Positions 15,885 to 24,254 of a DNA stretch of 64,000 bases are shown here, one piece after another. The position numbers were made by a program, and so were the translations under genes. Origin of the DNA: Oxalobacteraceae bacterium (GTDB taxonomy: Bacteria > Pseudomonadota > Gammaproteobacteria > Burkholderiales > Burkholderiaceae_D); NCBI GenBank assembly GCA_013284265.1, contig JABTBR010000005.1:62001-126000 (forward strand), read 5' to 3'. The first letter of the stretch is position 1, and every line of letters starts with the position of its first letter. The notes beneath the pieces were generated by a model. The model did not search any database, was not told the origin of the DNA, and saw only the letters and a list, made by a program, of their open reading frames with translations.

Positions 15885-17672
15885 TTACAGCACATCGCTC
15901 GCATGGTCGGCCAGGCGCGAACGTTCGCCGCGCGCCAGCGTCACATGGCCGCTGTGCGACCAGCCCTTGAAGCGGTCGACCACATAGGTCAGGCCGCTCG
16001 AACCTTCGGTCAGGTAAGGCGTGTCGATCTGGGCGATATTACCCAGGCACAGGATCTTGGTGCCCGGACCGGCGCGCGTGACCAGGGTCTTGACCTGCTT
16101 CGGCGTCAAGTTCTGCGCCTCGTCGATGATCAGGAACTTGTTCACAAAAGTACGCCCGCGCATGAAGTTGAGCGACTTGATCTTGATGCGCGAGCGGATC
16201 AGGTCCTGGGTCGCCGCACGGCCCCATTCGCCGCCGTCCGAATCGGACTTGTTGAGCACTTCGAGGTTGTCGTCGAAGGCGCCCATCCAAGGCGACATCT
16301 TCTCTTCCTCGGTACCCGGCAGGAAACCGATGTCCTCGCCAACGGGCACGGTGACGCGGGTCACGATGATCTCGTTGTAGAGTTTGGTCTCCAGCACCTG
16401 CGCCAGACCGGCCGCCAGTGCCAGCAGGGTTTTGCCGGTGCCGGCCTGACCCAGCAGCGTGACGAAGTCGCACTCCGGGTTCATCAGCAGGTTCAGCGCA
16501 AAATTCTGCTCGCGGTTACGCGCCGTCACGCCCCACACATTGTTCTTGTTGTGGCTGAAGTCGCGCAGGGTCTGCAGCACGGCGGTCTTGCCGTTGATCT
16601 GCTTGACCTGGCCGTAGAAGGGCGCTTCGCCATTCTTCGGCTCGAGGAAGATGAACTGGTTCACCAGCATCGACGGTACGAAGGGTCCGGTCACGCGATA
16701 GAAGGTGGCGCTCTGGCCACTCTTGTTTTCCTGCCAGGACTCCATGTCCTTGCCGTGCTTGTTCCAGAAGTCGTCCGGCAGTTGGACGATGCCCGAGTAC
16801 AGCAGATCGGTGTCTTCCAGCACGTGGTCGTTGAAGTAGTCCTCGGCCGGCAGGCCCAGGGCGCGCGCCTTGATGCGCATATTGATGTCTTTCGACACCA
16901 GCACCACGGGACGGCCTTCCTGTTCCGCTTCGAGCGAACGCACCACGGCCAGGATCTGGTTGTCGGCCTTGCCGACCGGCAGGCCGACGGGCAGGTCCGC
17001 GCTTTGCAGGCGGGTCTGGAAGAACAGGCGGCCCTTGGCATCCTTGTTGCCCAGCTTGGACAGCAGGATGCCTTTTTCGATCGCGTCGTCGTCGGTATTG
17101 GACACCAGCGCGTCGAGCGTGCGCGAGACCTGGCGCGCATTGCGCGCCACTTCCGTCATGCCCTTCTTGTGGTTGTCCAGCTCTTCGAGCGTCATCATCG
17201 GCAGATATACGTCGTGTTCTTCGAAGCGGAACAGCGACGATGGATCGTGCATCAGCACATTGGTGTCGAGCACGAACAGCTTGGTCGTGCCGGTCTGGTC
17301 GGCATGGCGGCTGGTCGACGATTTGAGCGGGACTTCGTTCGGCTTGTGCTTGGCCGGGTGCGGCGCTTCGGCCAGGATGGGCGTGACCTTGCTGCGCGCG
17401 GCAGGCGCGGCCTTGGCTTTGGCCGGGACCGCCACTGGCGCGGCGGGCGCGGCCTTCAGCACGGCCGGCGTGGCCTTGGTTTTCACAGGGGCCTTGGCGG
17501 GAACCGCCTTGGCGGTCTTGGCAACAGGAACAGCTTTCACAGACGCCGCTTTCTTCGGCGTTGGCGCGACTTCCGCCACGGCTGCTTGCACTGGGCGCGG
17601 CCCGTTCGCTTTGGGATAATCTTTTGCCAGCAGTAAAGTCGCTGGCTTACTAGGTAATTTTGGCAGTGGCAT
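15885..17672 (-). CDS. PIN-domain PhoH family ATPase (PhoH2-like)
   Basis: 595 residues from ATG 17672; an in-frame TTG 15 bases upstream is less likely. Residues 20-115 are a low-complexity Ala/Pro/Lys region. A PIN nuclease domain starts near residue 131 (FVLDTNVLMHDP, Asp136), and the PhoH P-loop ATPase occupies about 370-590 with Walker A GQAGTGKTLLA and Walker B FLIIDEAQNLTPKQ. PIN-PhoH fusions act as RNA helicase/ribonucleases and are often toxin-antitoxin-like or RNA-processing factors. It is followed by a clear shared terminator. The basic, Ala-rich N-terminus resembles nucleic-acid-binding tails found in beta-proteobacterial versions. Confidence 0.9.
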   Translation of the reverse strand: MPLPKLPSKPATLLLAKDYPKANGPRPVQAAVAEVAPTPKKAASVKAVPVAKTAKAVPAKAPVKTKATPAVLKAAPAAPVAVPAKAKAAPAARSKVTPILAEAPHPAKHKPNEVPLKSSTSRHADQTGTTKLFVLDTNVLMHDPSSLFRFEEHDVYLPMMTLEELDNHKKGMTEVARNARQVSRTLDALVSNTDDDAIEKGILLSKLGNKDAKGRLFFQTRLQSADLPVGLPVGKADNQILAVVRSLEAEQEGRPVVLVSKDINMRIKARALGLPAEDYFNDHVLEDTDLLYSGIVQLPDDFWNKHGKDMESWQENKSGQSATFYRVTGPFVPSMLVNQFIFLEPKNGEAPFYGQVKQINGKTAVLQTLRDFSHNKNNVWGVTARNREQNFALNLLMNPECDFVTLLGQAGTGKTLLALAAGLAQVLETKLYNEIIVTRVTVPVGEDIGFLPGTEEEKMSPWMGAFDDNLEVLNKSDSDGGEWGRAATQDLIRSRIKIKSLNFMRGRTFVNKFLIIDEAQNLTPKQVKTLVTRAGPGTKILCLGNIAQIDTPYLTEGSSGLTYVVDRFKGWSHSGHVTLARGERSRLADHASDVL

Positions 17673-17945
17673 CAGGATCTCAATCAAAGAATTTCTGGAG
17701 GAATCCGCCCAGGGACGTGGCTACGCCCGATGGGGTGGATGCTGGGTAAAACGGAATATAAGACTGCCGGCGGGCGCGCAACTGGCCCGGAAAGAGTACC
17801 GCGTGGTGACCGGATGGCCACCATGTAGGGTGGGAGGACGTACAGTGATGACTCAAAATGGCTGGACTCAAAGGCTGACTGCACCAGGTTACTTACGGTT
17901 TAGCAACTTTTACTGAAAGTCGGCGACGCGCGGTGTGAAGTCTGC

Positions 17946-18416
17946 CTAAGCCTGACGCGCCACAAATTCCAGCACTTCATCGACGTGATTAGCAACTTTC
18001 ACGCCTCTCCATTCTTTCACCAATCGGCCCTCAGCGTCAATGATAAACGTGCTGCGCTCGATGCCGCGCACGGTCTTGCCGTACATCTGCTTGAGCTTCA
18101 TCACGCCGAACAGGGTGCAGACGGCTTCGTCCGGATCGGAAATCAAGTCAAAGGGCAGGCCCAGCTTGGTTTTGAAGCCTTCGTGCGAGCGCAGCGAATC
18201 GCGGCTGATGCCGTAGATTTCCACGCCGGCCGCCTGGAAGCGCTCGTAGTTGTCGCGGAACGCCATGTTCTCGGTGGTGCAGCCCGGGGTATTGTCCTTC
18301 GGATAGAAGAACAGCACGGTCTGGCGTGCCGGACGGCCGCTCAGCTGGAAGGTTTGCCCGCCGGTCATGGCGGCGGAAAAGTCGGACAGTGGTGCTACGG
18401 TTTGGCTATCAGCCAC
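17946..18416 (-). CDS. bcp: Thiol peroxidase of the Bcp (peroxiredoxin Q) type
   Basis: 156 residues with the peroxidatic motif FYPKDNTPGCTTE, in which Cys46 is the active cysteine. Only the PGCTTE form is seen, without the second cysteine five residues on that many Bcp proteins have; the later Cys in EAVCTLFGV is the other candidate for resolution. The family reduces hydrogen peroxide and organic peroxides with thioredoxin in the cytoplasm. The gene is the last on the strand carrying the arn genes, 75 bases after arnD; whether it shares their transcript is not certain. Confidence 0.92.
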   Translation of the reverse strand: MADSQTVAPLSDFSAAMTGGQTFQLSGRPARQTVLFFYPKDNTPGCTTENMAFRDNYERFQAAGVEIYGISRDSLRSHEGFKTKLGLPFDLISDPDEAVCTLFGVMKLKQMYGKTVRGIERSTFIIDAEGRLVKEWRGVKVANHVDEVLEFVARQA

Positions 18417-18491
18417 AGGTTCTCTCCTGAACGGTGAACGTCAGCGCTGCTTCGGTTCCTGGCAACGCAAACCAGGGGTGCTTGTGCTCAA

Positions 18492-19466
18492 TCAGCGTGC
18501 GGCGCCTTGCACCATCAATTCGCCCGAACGGCCCGGCAGTTCGCCCCAGCTGATGGGGCAGACCGGCAGCGCCTGTTCGCGCACCTTTTCGTACAGTTCG
18601 GCCATCGACGCCAGCTTGTAGCCCTGGGCGGTCCAGCCGGCCAATAACTGCTCGAAGATGGGGGCGAGTTTTTGTCCTTCAAGCTCGGCATGCAAAGTAT
18701 AGACATGGTCGCGCGTGGCGCCGGCCGTCAGTCCCAGCAGGAACTCGGCGATATTGCCGGTGCCGATCAGCTTGCCATCGATCTCGCAGCCCAGCAATTC
18801 ATCGAGCGTCGGCAAGGTGGTCGGCAGCTGGATGCAATTGAGCACGGTGGCGCCATCGGCCAGGCGGTGCGGGCCGTCGGCCGGATTGGCCAGCTGGCCA
18901 TTCGCGCGCAGCACGCAGCGCCCGTCCGAGGCGTAGCGGTAGCCTGCCGTGTCGTGTTCGCCGAAGGCGGCGGCATTCATCTGCCAGCCGGCCGCGCCGT
19001 GGGTGCGCGGCGCGCTGCCGAACACCTGGGTGTGGCGCTGGGCCGCGCGGCGCATCATGGCCGTGGTCCAGGCGGCGTCGCGCCTGGCCACATTGTCCTG
19101 CCACAGCACATGGTCCCAGGTGTGGATGCCCACTTCGAAACCGGCGTCGCGCACGGCGCGCAGTTCATCGGCGCATTGCTTGCCGATATCCGGTCCCGGC
19201 AGCAAGGTGCCGTACATCAGGGTCTTGAAACCGTAGTGCTCGACCACGGAAGTGCGCGAGACCTTGCTGAAAAAGCCGGGACGCAGGGCGCGCCGCAGCG
19301 CCCAGCCGGTATGGTCCGGACCGAGCGAGAACAGGAAGGTCGCCTGGGCCTGGTGCGCGCGCAGCATGCGCACCAGGTTCGGCACACCCTCGCGGGTACC
19401 GCGATAGGTGTCGACGTCGATTTTGAGTACCAGCAGGGGCTGGCCTTGGCTTGCAGTCTGGGTCAA
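18492..19466 (-). CDS. arnD: ArnD-like deformylase (4-deoxy-4-formamido-L-arabinose-phosphoundecaprenol)
   Basis: 324 residues of the NodB polysaccharide deacetylase fold. LKIDVDTYRGTREGVPNLV carries the metal-binding Asp pair, and VGIHTWDHVLWQD the H-x-x-x-H-type block. It should remove the formyl group from Ara4FN-phosphoundecaprenol at the membrane so the amino sugar can be used by ArnT. The gene starts four bases after the ArnA dehydrogenase-like gene and is the last member of the operon. Confidence 0.92.
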   Translation of the reverse strand: MTQTASQGQPLLVLKIDVDTYRGTREGVPNLVRMLRAHQAQATFLFSLGPDHTGWALRRALRPGFFSKVSRTSVVEHYGFKTLMYGTLLPGPDIGKQCADELRAVRDAGFEVGIHTWDHVLWQDNVARRDAAWTTAMMRRAAQRHTQVFGSAPRTHGAAGWQMNAAAFGEHDTAGYRYASDGRCVLRANGQLANPADGPHRLADGATVLNCIQLPTTLPTLDELLGCEIDGKLIGTGNIAEFLLGLTAGATRDHVYTLHAELEGQKLAPIFEQLLAGWTAQGYKLASMAELYEKVREQALPVCPISWGELPGRSGELMVQGAAR

Positions 19467-19470
19467 TGCA

Positions 19471-20523
19471 TCAATCCATCAAGGCCTGGGCCTGGGCCAC
19501 CTGGCCGCGGTAGGCGTCGAAGATCTTGCGCAGGGCTTCGGCCATGGTGGTGGTCGGCGCCCAGTCCAGCTCGTCGCAGGTATTGGTGATTTTCGGCACC
19601 CGGTTCTGCACGTCCTGGTAGCCGGTGCCGTAGTAGGCGCCGGAGGTGGTCTCGACGATGTTGACCTGCTTGGCGCCGGCGGCGTATTCCGGATATTCCT
19701 CGGCCAGTTTGAGCATCATGCCGGCCAGTTCGCGGATCGAGTAATTGTTGACCGGATTGCCGATGTTGTAGATCTTGCCCGAGGCGGCGCCGTCCTTGTT
19801 GGCGATGATCTTCATCAGCGCGTCGATGCCGTCGTCGATGTCGGTGAAAGCGCGTTTCTGCGCGCCGCCGTCGACCAGGGAGATGTTCTCGCCGCGCACG
19901 ATGTGACCGAAGAACTGGGTCACCACGCGCGAGGAACCTTCCTTCGGCGTATGGATCGAGTCCAGGCCGGCGCCGATCCAGTTGAAGGGACGGAACAGGG
20001 TGAAGTTCAAGCCTTCCATGCCATAGCCCCAGATCACGCGGTCCATCAACTGCTTGGCGTTGGAATAGATCCAGCGCGGCTTGTTGATCGGGCCGCACAC
20101 CAGTTCCGAGTTTTCCGGATCGAACTCGGCGTCGTGGCACATGCCATACACTTCCGACGTCGATGGGAACACCAGGTGCTTGCCGTATTTGGCGGCCGAA
20201 CGGACGATGGGCAGATTGGCCTCGAAGTCCAGTTCGAACACGCGCAGCGGCGCCTTGACATAGGTCGACGGGGTGGCGATGGCCACCAGCGGCAGGATCA
20301 CGTCGCATTTCTTGACGTGGTACTCGACCCATTCCTTGTTGATCGTGATGTCGCCTTCGAAGAAGTGCATGCGCGACTTGTAAGCCTCGTTCTCGAGCAC
20401 ATCGGTGATGCGGTCGGTGCTCATGTCCATGCCGTAGACGTGCCAGTCGGTCGTTTCCAGGATGCGTTTCGACAGATGATGGCCGATGAAGCCGTTTACG
20501 CCGAGGATGAGGACTTTTTTCAT
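19471..20523 (-). CDS. arnA: UDP-glucuronate decarboxylase, stand-alone equivalent of the ArnA C-terminal domain
   Basis: 350 residues, an SDR enzyme with GVNGFIGHHL for NAD+ binding, FPSTSEVYGMC, the catalytic Y-x-x-x-K in YSNAKQLMDRVI and the ArnA-like RPFNWIGAGLD block. It oxidises and decarboxylates UDP-glucuronic acid to UDP-4-keto-pentose, the first step toward Ara4N. In enteric bacteria this activity is the C-terminal half of bifunctional ArnA; here it is its own gene, with the formyltransferase half as the preceding gene. A UDP-xylose synthase is the closest alternative, but the neighbours favour the arn role. Confidence 0.9.
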   Translation of the reverse strand: MKKVLILGVNGFIGHHLSKRILETTDWHVYGMDMSTDRITDVLENEAYKSRMHFFEGDITINKEWVEYHVKKCDVILPLVAIATPSTYVKAPLRVFELDFEANLPIVRSAAKYGKHLVFPSTSEVYGMCHDAEFDPENSELVCGPINKPRWIYSNAKQLMDRVIWGYGMEGLNFTLFRPFNWIGAGLDSIHTPKEGSSRVVTQFFGHIVRGENISLVDGGAQKRAFTDIDDGIDALMKIIANKDGAASGKIYNIGNPVNNYSIRELAGMMLKLAEEYPEYAAGAKQVNIVETTSGAYYGTGYQDVQNRVPKITNTCDELDWAPTTTMAEALRKIFDAYRGQVAQAQALMD

Positions 20524-20545
20524 GTGATCTTCTCTAATATTGTAT

Positions 20546-21490
20546 TCATAGCCCGCTGGCGAGTGCTTCCAGCCGGGAGTGCAATTGCTCGGCCGACACG
20601 CTCACACCGTCGGCCATCAAGGCGGAAATCGTCAGCATGCGGCCATCGCCGCACACGCCAAAGATGCAATTATCCACTACTGCCAAGCCCGGTGGCAAAC
20701 TTAGCGATACAACGTTGCCAAAGTTGCCAGACAGGCGGGCGCGCTGCAGCACATAGCGCACGCCGCCCAGATCGGTGAAGGCGCCCGGATAGGGCGGCGC
20801 CACGGCGCGGTGCAGATTATAGACATCTTCGGCCGGCATCAGCCAGTCGATGCGCCCATCCTCGGGCTTGCGGCCGCCAAAATAGCCACCCTGGCTCAGA
20901 TCATTGCGCAGGCGCGGCGCCGTGCCGTCCAGCAGCGATGGCAGTATCCGCCACAGCGCCTGCTCGGCCGCGACGGTGACCTTGCCGAACACTTCGAAGG
21001 CGGTATCGTCGGGCAGTATGGGCACTTCCATCTGGGCCACGATGGCGCCGGCATCCGGCTTGACCGTCATTTCGTGCAGGCTGGCGCCGGTCACGTCGGC
21101 CCCGTGCAGCACGGCCCAGTTGACCGGCGCGCGGCCGCGGAATGCCGGCAGCAGCGAACCGTGCATATTGAAGGCGGGCGCCACTTCCAGAATGCTGGCC
21201 GGCAGCATGTGGCGGTAGTAAAAGCTGAACATCAGGTCTGGCTGGAGCGCCTGTATCTGTTCCAGCAGCGCTGGCCCGCGCGCGTCGGCCGGGGTGAGGT
21301 AAGGGATGCCCTCATCCTGGCACAGCGAGATCACCGAGTCGAACCAGATATTCTCGTTGGCGCTGTCCTCGTGGGTGAGCACCAGGTCCACCTTGACGCC
21401 GCCGGCCAGCAAGACCTTGAGGCAGCGTACGCCCACATTATGGTAGGCGAATACGACAGCGCGCGGATGCGCGGGAAAGCCTTTTTTCAT
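20546..21490 (-). CDS. Formyltransferase, stand-alone equivalent of the ArnA N-terminal domain
   Basis: 314 residues of the methionyl-tRNA formyltransferase fold. FNMHGSLLPAFRGRAPVNWA contains the catalytic Asn-x-His, and the conserved Asp is in TVKPDAGAI, the N-H-D triad of ArnA. It should formylate UDP-Ara4N with N10-formyl-tetrahydrofolate. The start codon directly follows, and overlaps by one base, the stop of arnC. Its C-terminal domain (from about residue 210) resembles the FMT C-lobe. Its separation from the dehydrogenase by 22 bases shows a true gene split rather than a frameshift in one fused gene: both parts have proper starts and stops. Confidence 0.9.
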   Translation of the reverse strand: MKKGFPAHPRAVVFAYHNVGVRCLKVLLAGGVKVDLVLTHEDSANENIWFDSVISLCQDEGIPYLTPADARGPALLEQIQALQPDLMFSFYYRHMLPASILEVAPAFNMHGSLLPAFRGRAPVNWAVLHGADVTGASLHEMTVKPDAGAIVAQMEVPILPDDTAFEVFGKVTVAAEQALWRILPSLLDGTAPRLRNDLSQGGYFGGRKPEDGRIDWLMPAEDVYNLHRAVAPPYPGAFTDLGGVRYVLQRARLSGNFGNVVSLSLPPGLAVVDNCIFGVCGDGRMLTISALMADGVSVSAEQLHSRLEALASGL

Positions 21491-22491
21491 CAGCGTGCCA
21501 CCGTTCTTTTTTCAATGTCATCGGTATCCAGCGCTTCCTTGCCGGGCTGTTGCTGCAGGATGGTCTGGACCACATAGCGCGGCCGCGCCCGTACTTGCTG
21601 GAAGATGCGGCCGATGTATTCGCCCAAGAGGCCTATGCCGAACAGGATCACGCCCATGAAGAAGAAGGCGATCGCGAACAGGGTAAACAGGCCCTCGGCC
21701 TCGGCGCCGAGGAACAGGCGGCGGATCAGCAGGGCCAGCACCAGCAGGCCCGAGCCGATCGCCAAGCCCATGCCCAGCATCGAGAACAGTTGCAGCGGCA
21801 CCAGCGAGAAGCCGGTCACCAGATCGAAATTGAGCCGGATCAGGCTGTAGAGCGAATACTTCGATTCGCCGGCCGAGCGCTCCTCGTGCTCGACCATGAT
21901 CTCGGTCGGCTTGCGCGCAAAGCGGTAGGCCAGCGCCGGCACGAAGGTGTTGACCTCGCCGCACTGGTTGACCAGGTCGATGACGTTGCGGCCGTAGGCG
22001 CGCAGCATATTGCCCTGGTCGGTGATCTTGATGTTGGTGATTTTTTCGCGCAGGCGGTTCATGGCCTTGGATGCATAGGTGCGCCAGGCCGAATCCTGGC
22101 GCTTGCGCCGGATCGAGCCCACGTAGTCATAGCCTTCGCGCATCTTGGCCACCAGATGCTTGATCTCTTCGGGCGGGTTCTGCAGGTCGGCGTCGAGCGT
22201 GACCATGATCTCGCCGCGCGAGGCTTCGAAGCCGGCCAGGATGGCCATGTGCTGGCCGTAATTGCCGTTGAACAGCACCACCCGCGTCACGTCCGGGCGG
22301 GCGCGGAACTGTTCGGCCAGGATGGAGACGGAGTTGTCGCGGCTGCCGTCGTTGACGAAGATGATTTCGTAGCACAGATGCAGGGCGTCGAGCGCCGGGT
22401 ACAGGCGGTCGAACAGGGCTTGCAGGCCGGCCTGCTCGTTATAGATGGGGATGACGACGGATAATTCGATTTTCATTGTTGCCACGGTCAT
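21490..22491 (-). CDS. arnC: ArnC undecaprenyl-phosphate Ara4FN transferase
   Basis: 333 residues: GT2 domain with VVIPIYNEQAGLQALFDRL and the metal-binding DADLQNPPEEI, then two C-terminal transmembrane helices (about residues 235-260 and 270-295). It moves the formylated aminoarabinose from UDP to undecaprenyl phosphate on the cytoplasmic face of the inner membrane. The first ATG (22491) overlaps the arnB stop by ATGA, which favours it over the second Met five residues later. Confidence 0.95.
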   Translation of the reverse strand: MTVATMKIELSVVIPIYNEQAGLQALFDRLYPALDALHLCYEIIFVNDGSRDNSVSILAEQFRARPDVTRVVLFNGNYGQHMAILAGFEASRGEIMVTLDADLQNPPEEIKHLVAKMREGYDYVGSIRRKRQDSAWRTYASKAMNRLREKITNIKITDQGNMLRAYGRNVIDLVNQCGEVNTFVPALAYRFARKPTEIMVEHEERSAGESKYSLYSLIRLNFDLVTGFSLVPLQLFSMLGMGLAIGSGLLVLALLIRRLFLGAEAEGLFTLFAIAFFFMGVILFGIGLLGEYIGRIFQQVRARPRYVVQTILQQQPGKEALDTDDIEKRTVAR

Positions 22492-23624
22492 TTGGTCAGG
22501 ATCGCTTTGATGGTGGCGACGGTGCGTTCCACATCGGCCAGGGTCATGGCGTAGAACATCGGCAGCGTCACGGTCAGGCGGCCGATCTTTTCGGACACGG
22601 GGAACATGCCTTCGCTAAAGCCAAGCGCGCGGTACATGGTAAACAGGTGGATAGGCGCGTAGTGGTAACCCGTACCGATATGCTGTTCGGCCATCTGCTG
22701 CATGAAGGTGGCGCGGGTGCCGGGACCCTGGTCGGGCAGGATGATCTGGAACAGATGCCAGTTGCTGTTTTCCATGTCGGCGACCGGCAGCTGGGCGCCG
22801 GTGCTGGCCTCGAAATCGCTGCCGAACTGTTCGAAGTAATGGCGCGCCAGCGCGCGCCGGTGCGCCGTGACTTGGTCGATATGGGCCATCTGGCCCAGGC
22901 CGATGGCGGCCGTGATGTCGGTCATATTGAATTTGCCGCCCAGCACATCGACATCGATGCCGTCCACGCCGCTGCGGCTCACGCCCTGCAGGCGGTATTT
23001 CTCGGCCAGCTTCGCCTCTTCCAGATTGTTCAGCACCAGACAGCCGCCTTCGCCGGTGGTCAGGTTTTTATTCGCCTGGAAGCTGAAGGAGACGAAGTCG
23101 CCGAAGGAACCGATGCGTTTGCCCTTCCAGCTCGAGCCGAAGGCCTGGGCCGCGTCTTCGACCACGCGCAGCTTGTGTTTGCTGGCGATTGCGTACAGGC
23201 GGTCCATATCGACGGGCAGGCCGGACAGATAGACCGGGATGATGGCACGGGTGCGCGGGGTGATCGCCGCCTCGACCTTGTCGAGGTCGATATTCCGGGT
23301 CAGCGGGTCGATGTCGGCGAACACCGGCGTGGCGCCCACTTCCAGGATGACGTTGGCCGTGGCCACCCAGGAAATCGAGGTGGTGATGACTTCATCGCCG
23401 GGGCCGATGCCGGCGATGCGCAGCGCGATTTCCATCGTGCAGGTGCCGGAGTTGAAGGTGCGCACGGGGCGGCCACCGAAGTAGTCGGACAGCTGGGCTT
23501 CGAAGGCTTGCACCTTGGGGCCGCTGGTAATCCAGCCGGAACGCAGCACCTCGCCGACGGCGGTAATGGTGGCCTCGTCGATGGTCGGCTTGGAAAAAGG
23601 CAGGAAGGGCAGGGCAGAGGTCAT
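22488..23624 (-). CDS. arnB: ArnB UDP-4-keto-pentose aminotransferase
   Basis: 378 residues of the DegT/DnrJ/EryC1 aminotransferase family. The PLP lysine is Lys186 in SFQANKNLTTGEGG, and GRPVRTFNSGTCTMEIAL and VYLSGLPVDM are typical ArnB blocks. It converts UDP-4-keto-pentose to UDP-Ara4N using glutamate. It is the first gene of the arnB-C-A-A-D run; 159 bases without a gene lie upstream, enough to hold its own promoter, though none is obvious. Confidence 0.95.
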   Translation of the reverse strand: MTSALPFLPFSKPTIDEATITAVGEVLRSGWITSGPKVQAFEAQLSDYFGGRPVRTFNSGTCTMEIALRIAGIGPGDEVITTSISWVATANVILEVGATPVFADIDPLTRNIDLDKVEAAITPRTRAIIPVYLSGLPVDMDRLYAIASKHKLRVVEDAAQAFGSSWKGKRIGSFGDFVSFSFQANKNLTTGEGGCLVLNNLEEAKLAEKYRLQGVSRSGVDGIDVDVLGGKFNMTDITAAIGLGQMAHIDQVTAHRRALARHYFEQFGSDFEASTGAQLPVADMENSNWHLFQIILPDQGPGTRATFMQQMAEQHIGTGYHYAPIHLFTMYRALGFSEGMFPVSEKIGRLTVTLPMFYAMTLADVERTVATIKAILTK

Positions 23625-23783
23625 TATTCGGTGCTCACTCTCATAGGTATTCTGGTCGGGACGGCTTGCTCCCGGTGCAAGGTATATTTTAAATCCTTAT
23701 CGCGCCAGCCGGATAAATTGTTGCGGCGCGGGACGGGAATGTCATCATTGGCGCCCGCGCGGACGCGCCGGCCGGCAGTCAAC

Positions 23784-24155
23784 TCAGCTGCGCGCCAGCA
23801 GGAAGACGCCCACCAGGATCACGCTGATGCCGGCCAGGCGCTGCAGGTTGAGCACTTCGCCGAAGAAATACCAGGCGCCCACGGCGGCCACCACATAGCC
23901 CAGCGACAGCATCGGGTAGGCCACCGACACGTCCACGCGCGACAGGGCGATGATCCACAGTACCACCGACAGCACATAGCAGGTCAGGCCGCCGATGATG
24001 GGCAACTGGGTGGCGACCTTCAGGCCGACGGCGAACCAGTTGCTCATGGTCAGGTGGATTTCCCCCACATTGCGCGCGCCCGCCTTGAGCAGCAGCTGGG
24101 CCAGCGCATTGAGCAGCACGCCGAAAACGATAAAACTGAAGGTTGCGATATTCAT
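23784..24155 (-). CDS. Small multidrug-resistance-like flippase subunit (ArnE/ArnF type)
   Basis: 123 residues with four transmembrane helices and the motif FGVLLNALAQLLLKAGARNVG, as in the EamA/SMR-type ArnE and ArnF proteins thought to flip Ara4N-phosphoundecaprenol across the inner membrane. Enteric operons have two such genes; only one is found here, so it may work as a homodimer. It lies between arnT and arnB on the same strand, which supports the assignment. Substrate is inferred from context. Confidence 0.85.
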   Translation of the reverse strand: MNIATFSFIVFGVLLNALAQLLLKAGARNVGEIHLTMSNWFAVGLKVATQLPIIGGLTCYVLSVVLWIIALSRVDVSVAYPMLSLGYVVAAVGAWYFFGEVLNLQRLAGISVILVGVFLLARS

Positions 24156-24254
24156 GGTGTGGGTGCTCAGAAAAACGGAAACAGGGAAACGGCGCTGCCC
24201 CGGCGGGCCTTGGCGGCCGCGCCGGGAGCGATCGCCGGGAGCAGTACTGGCGCC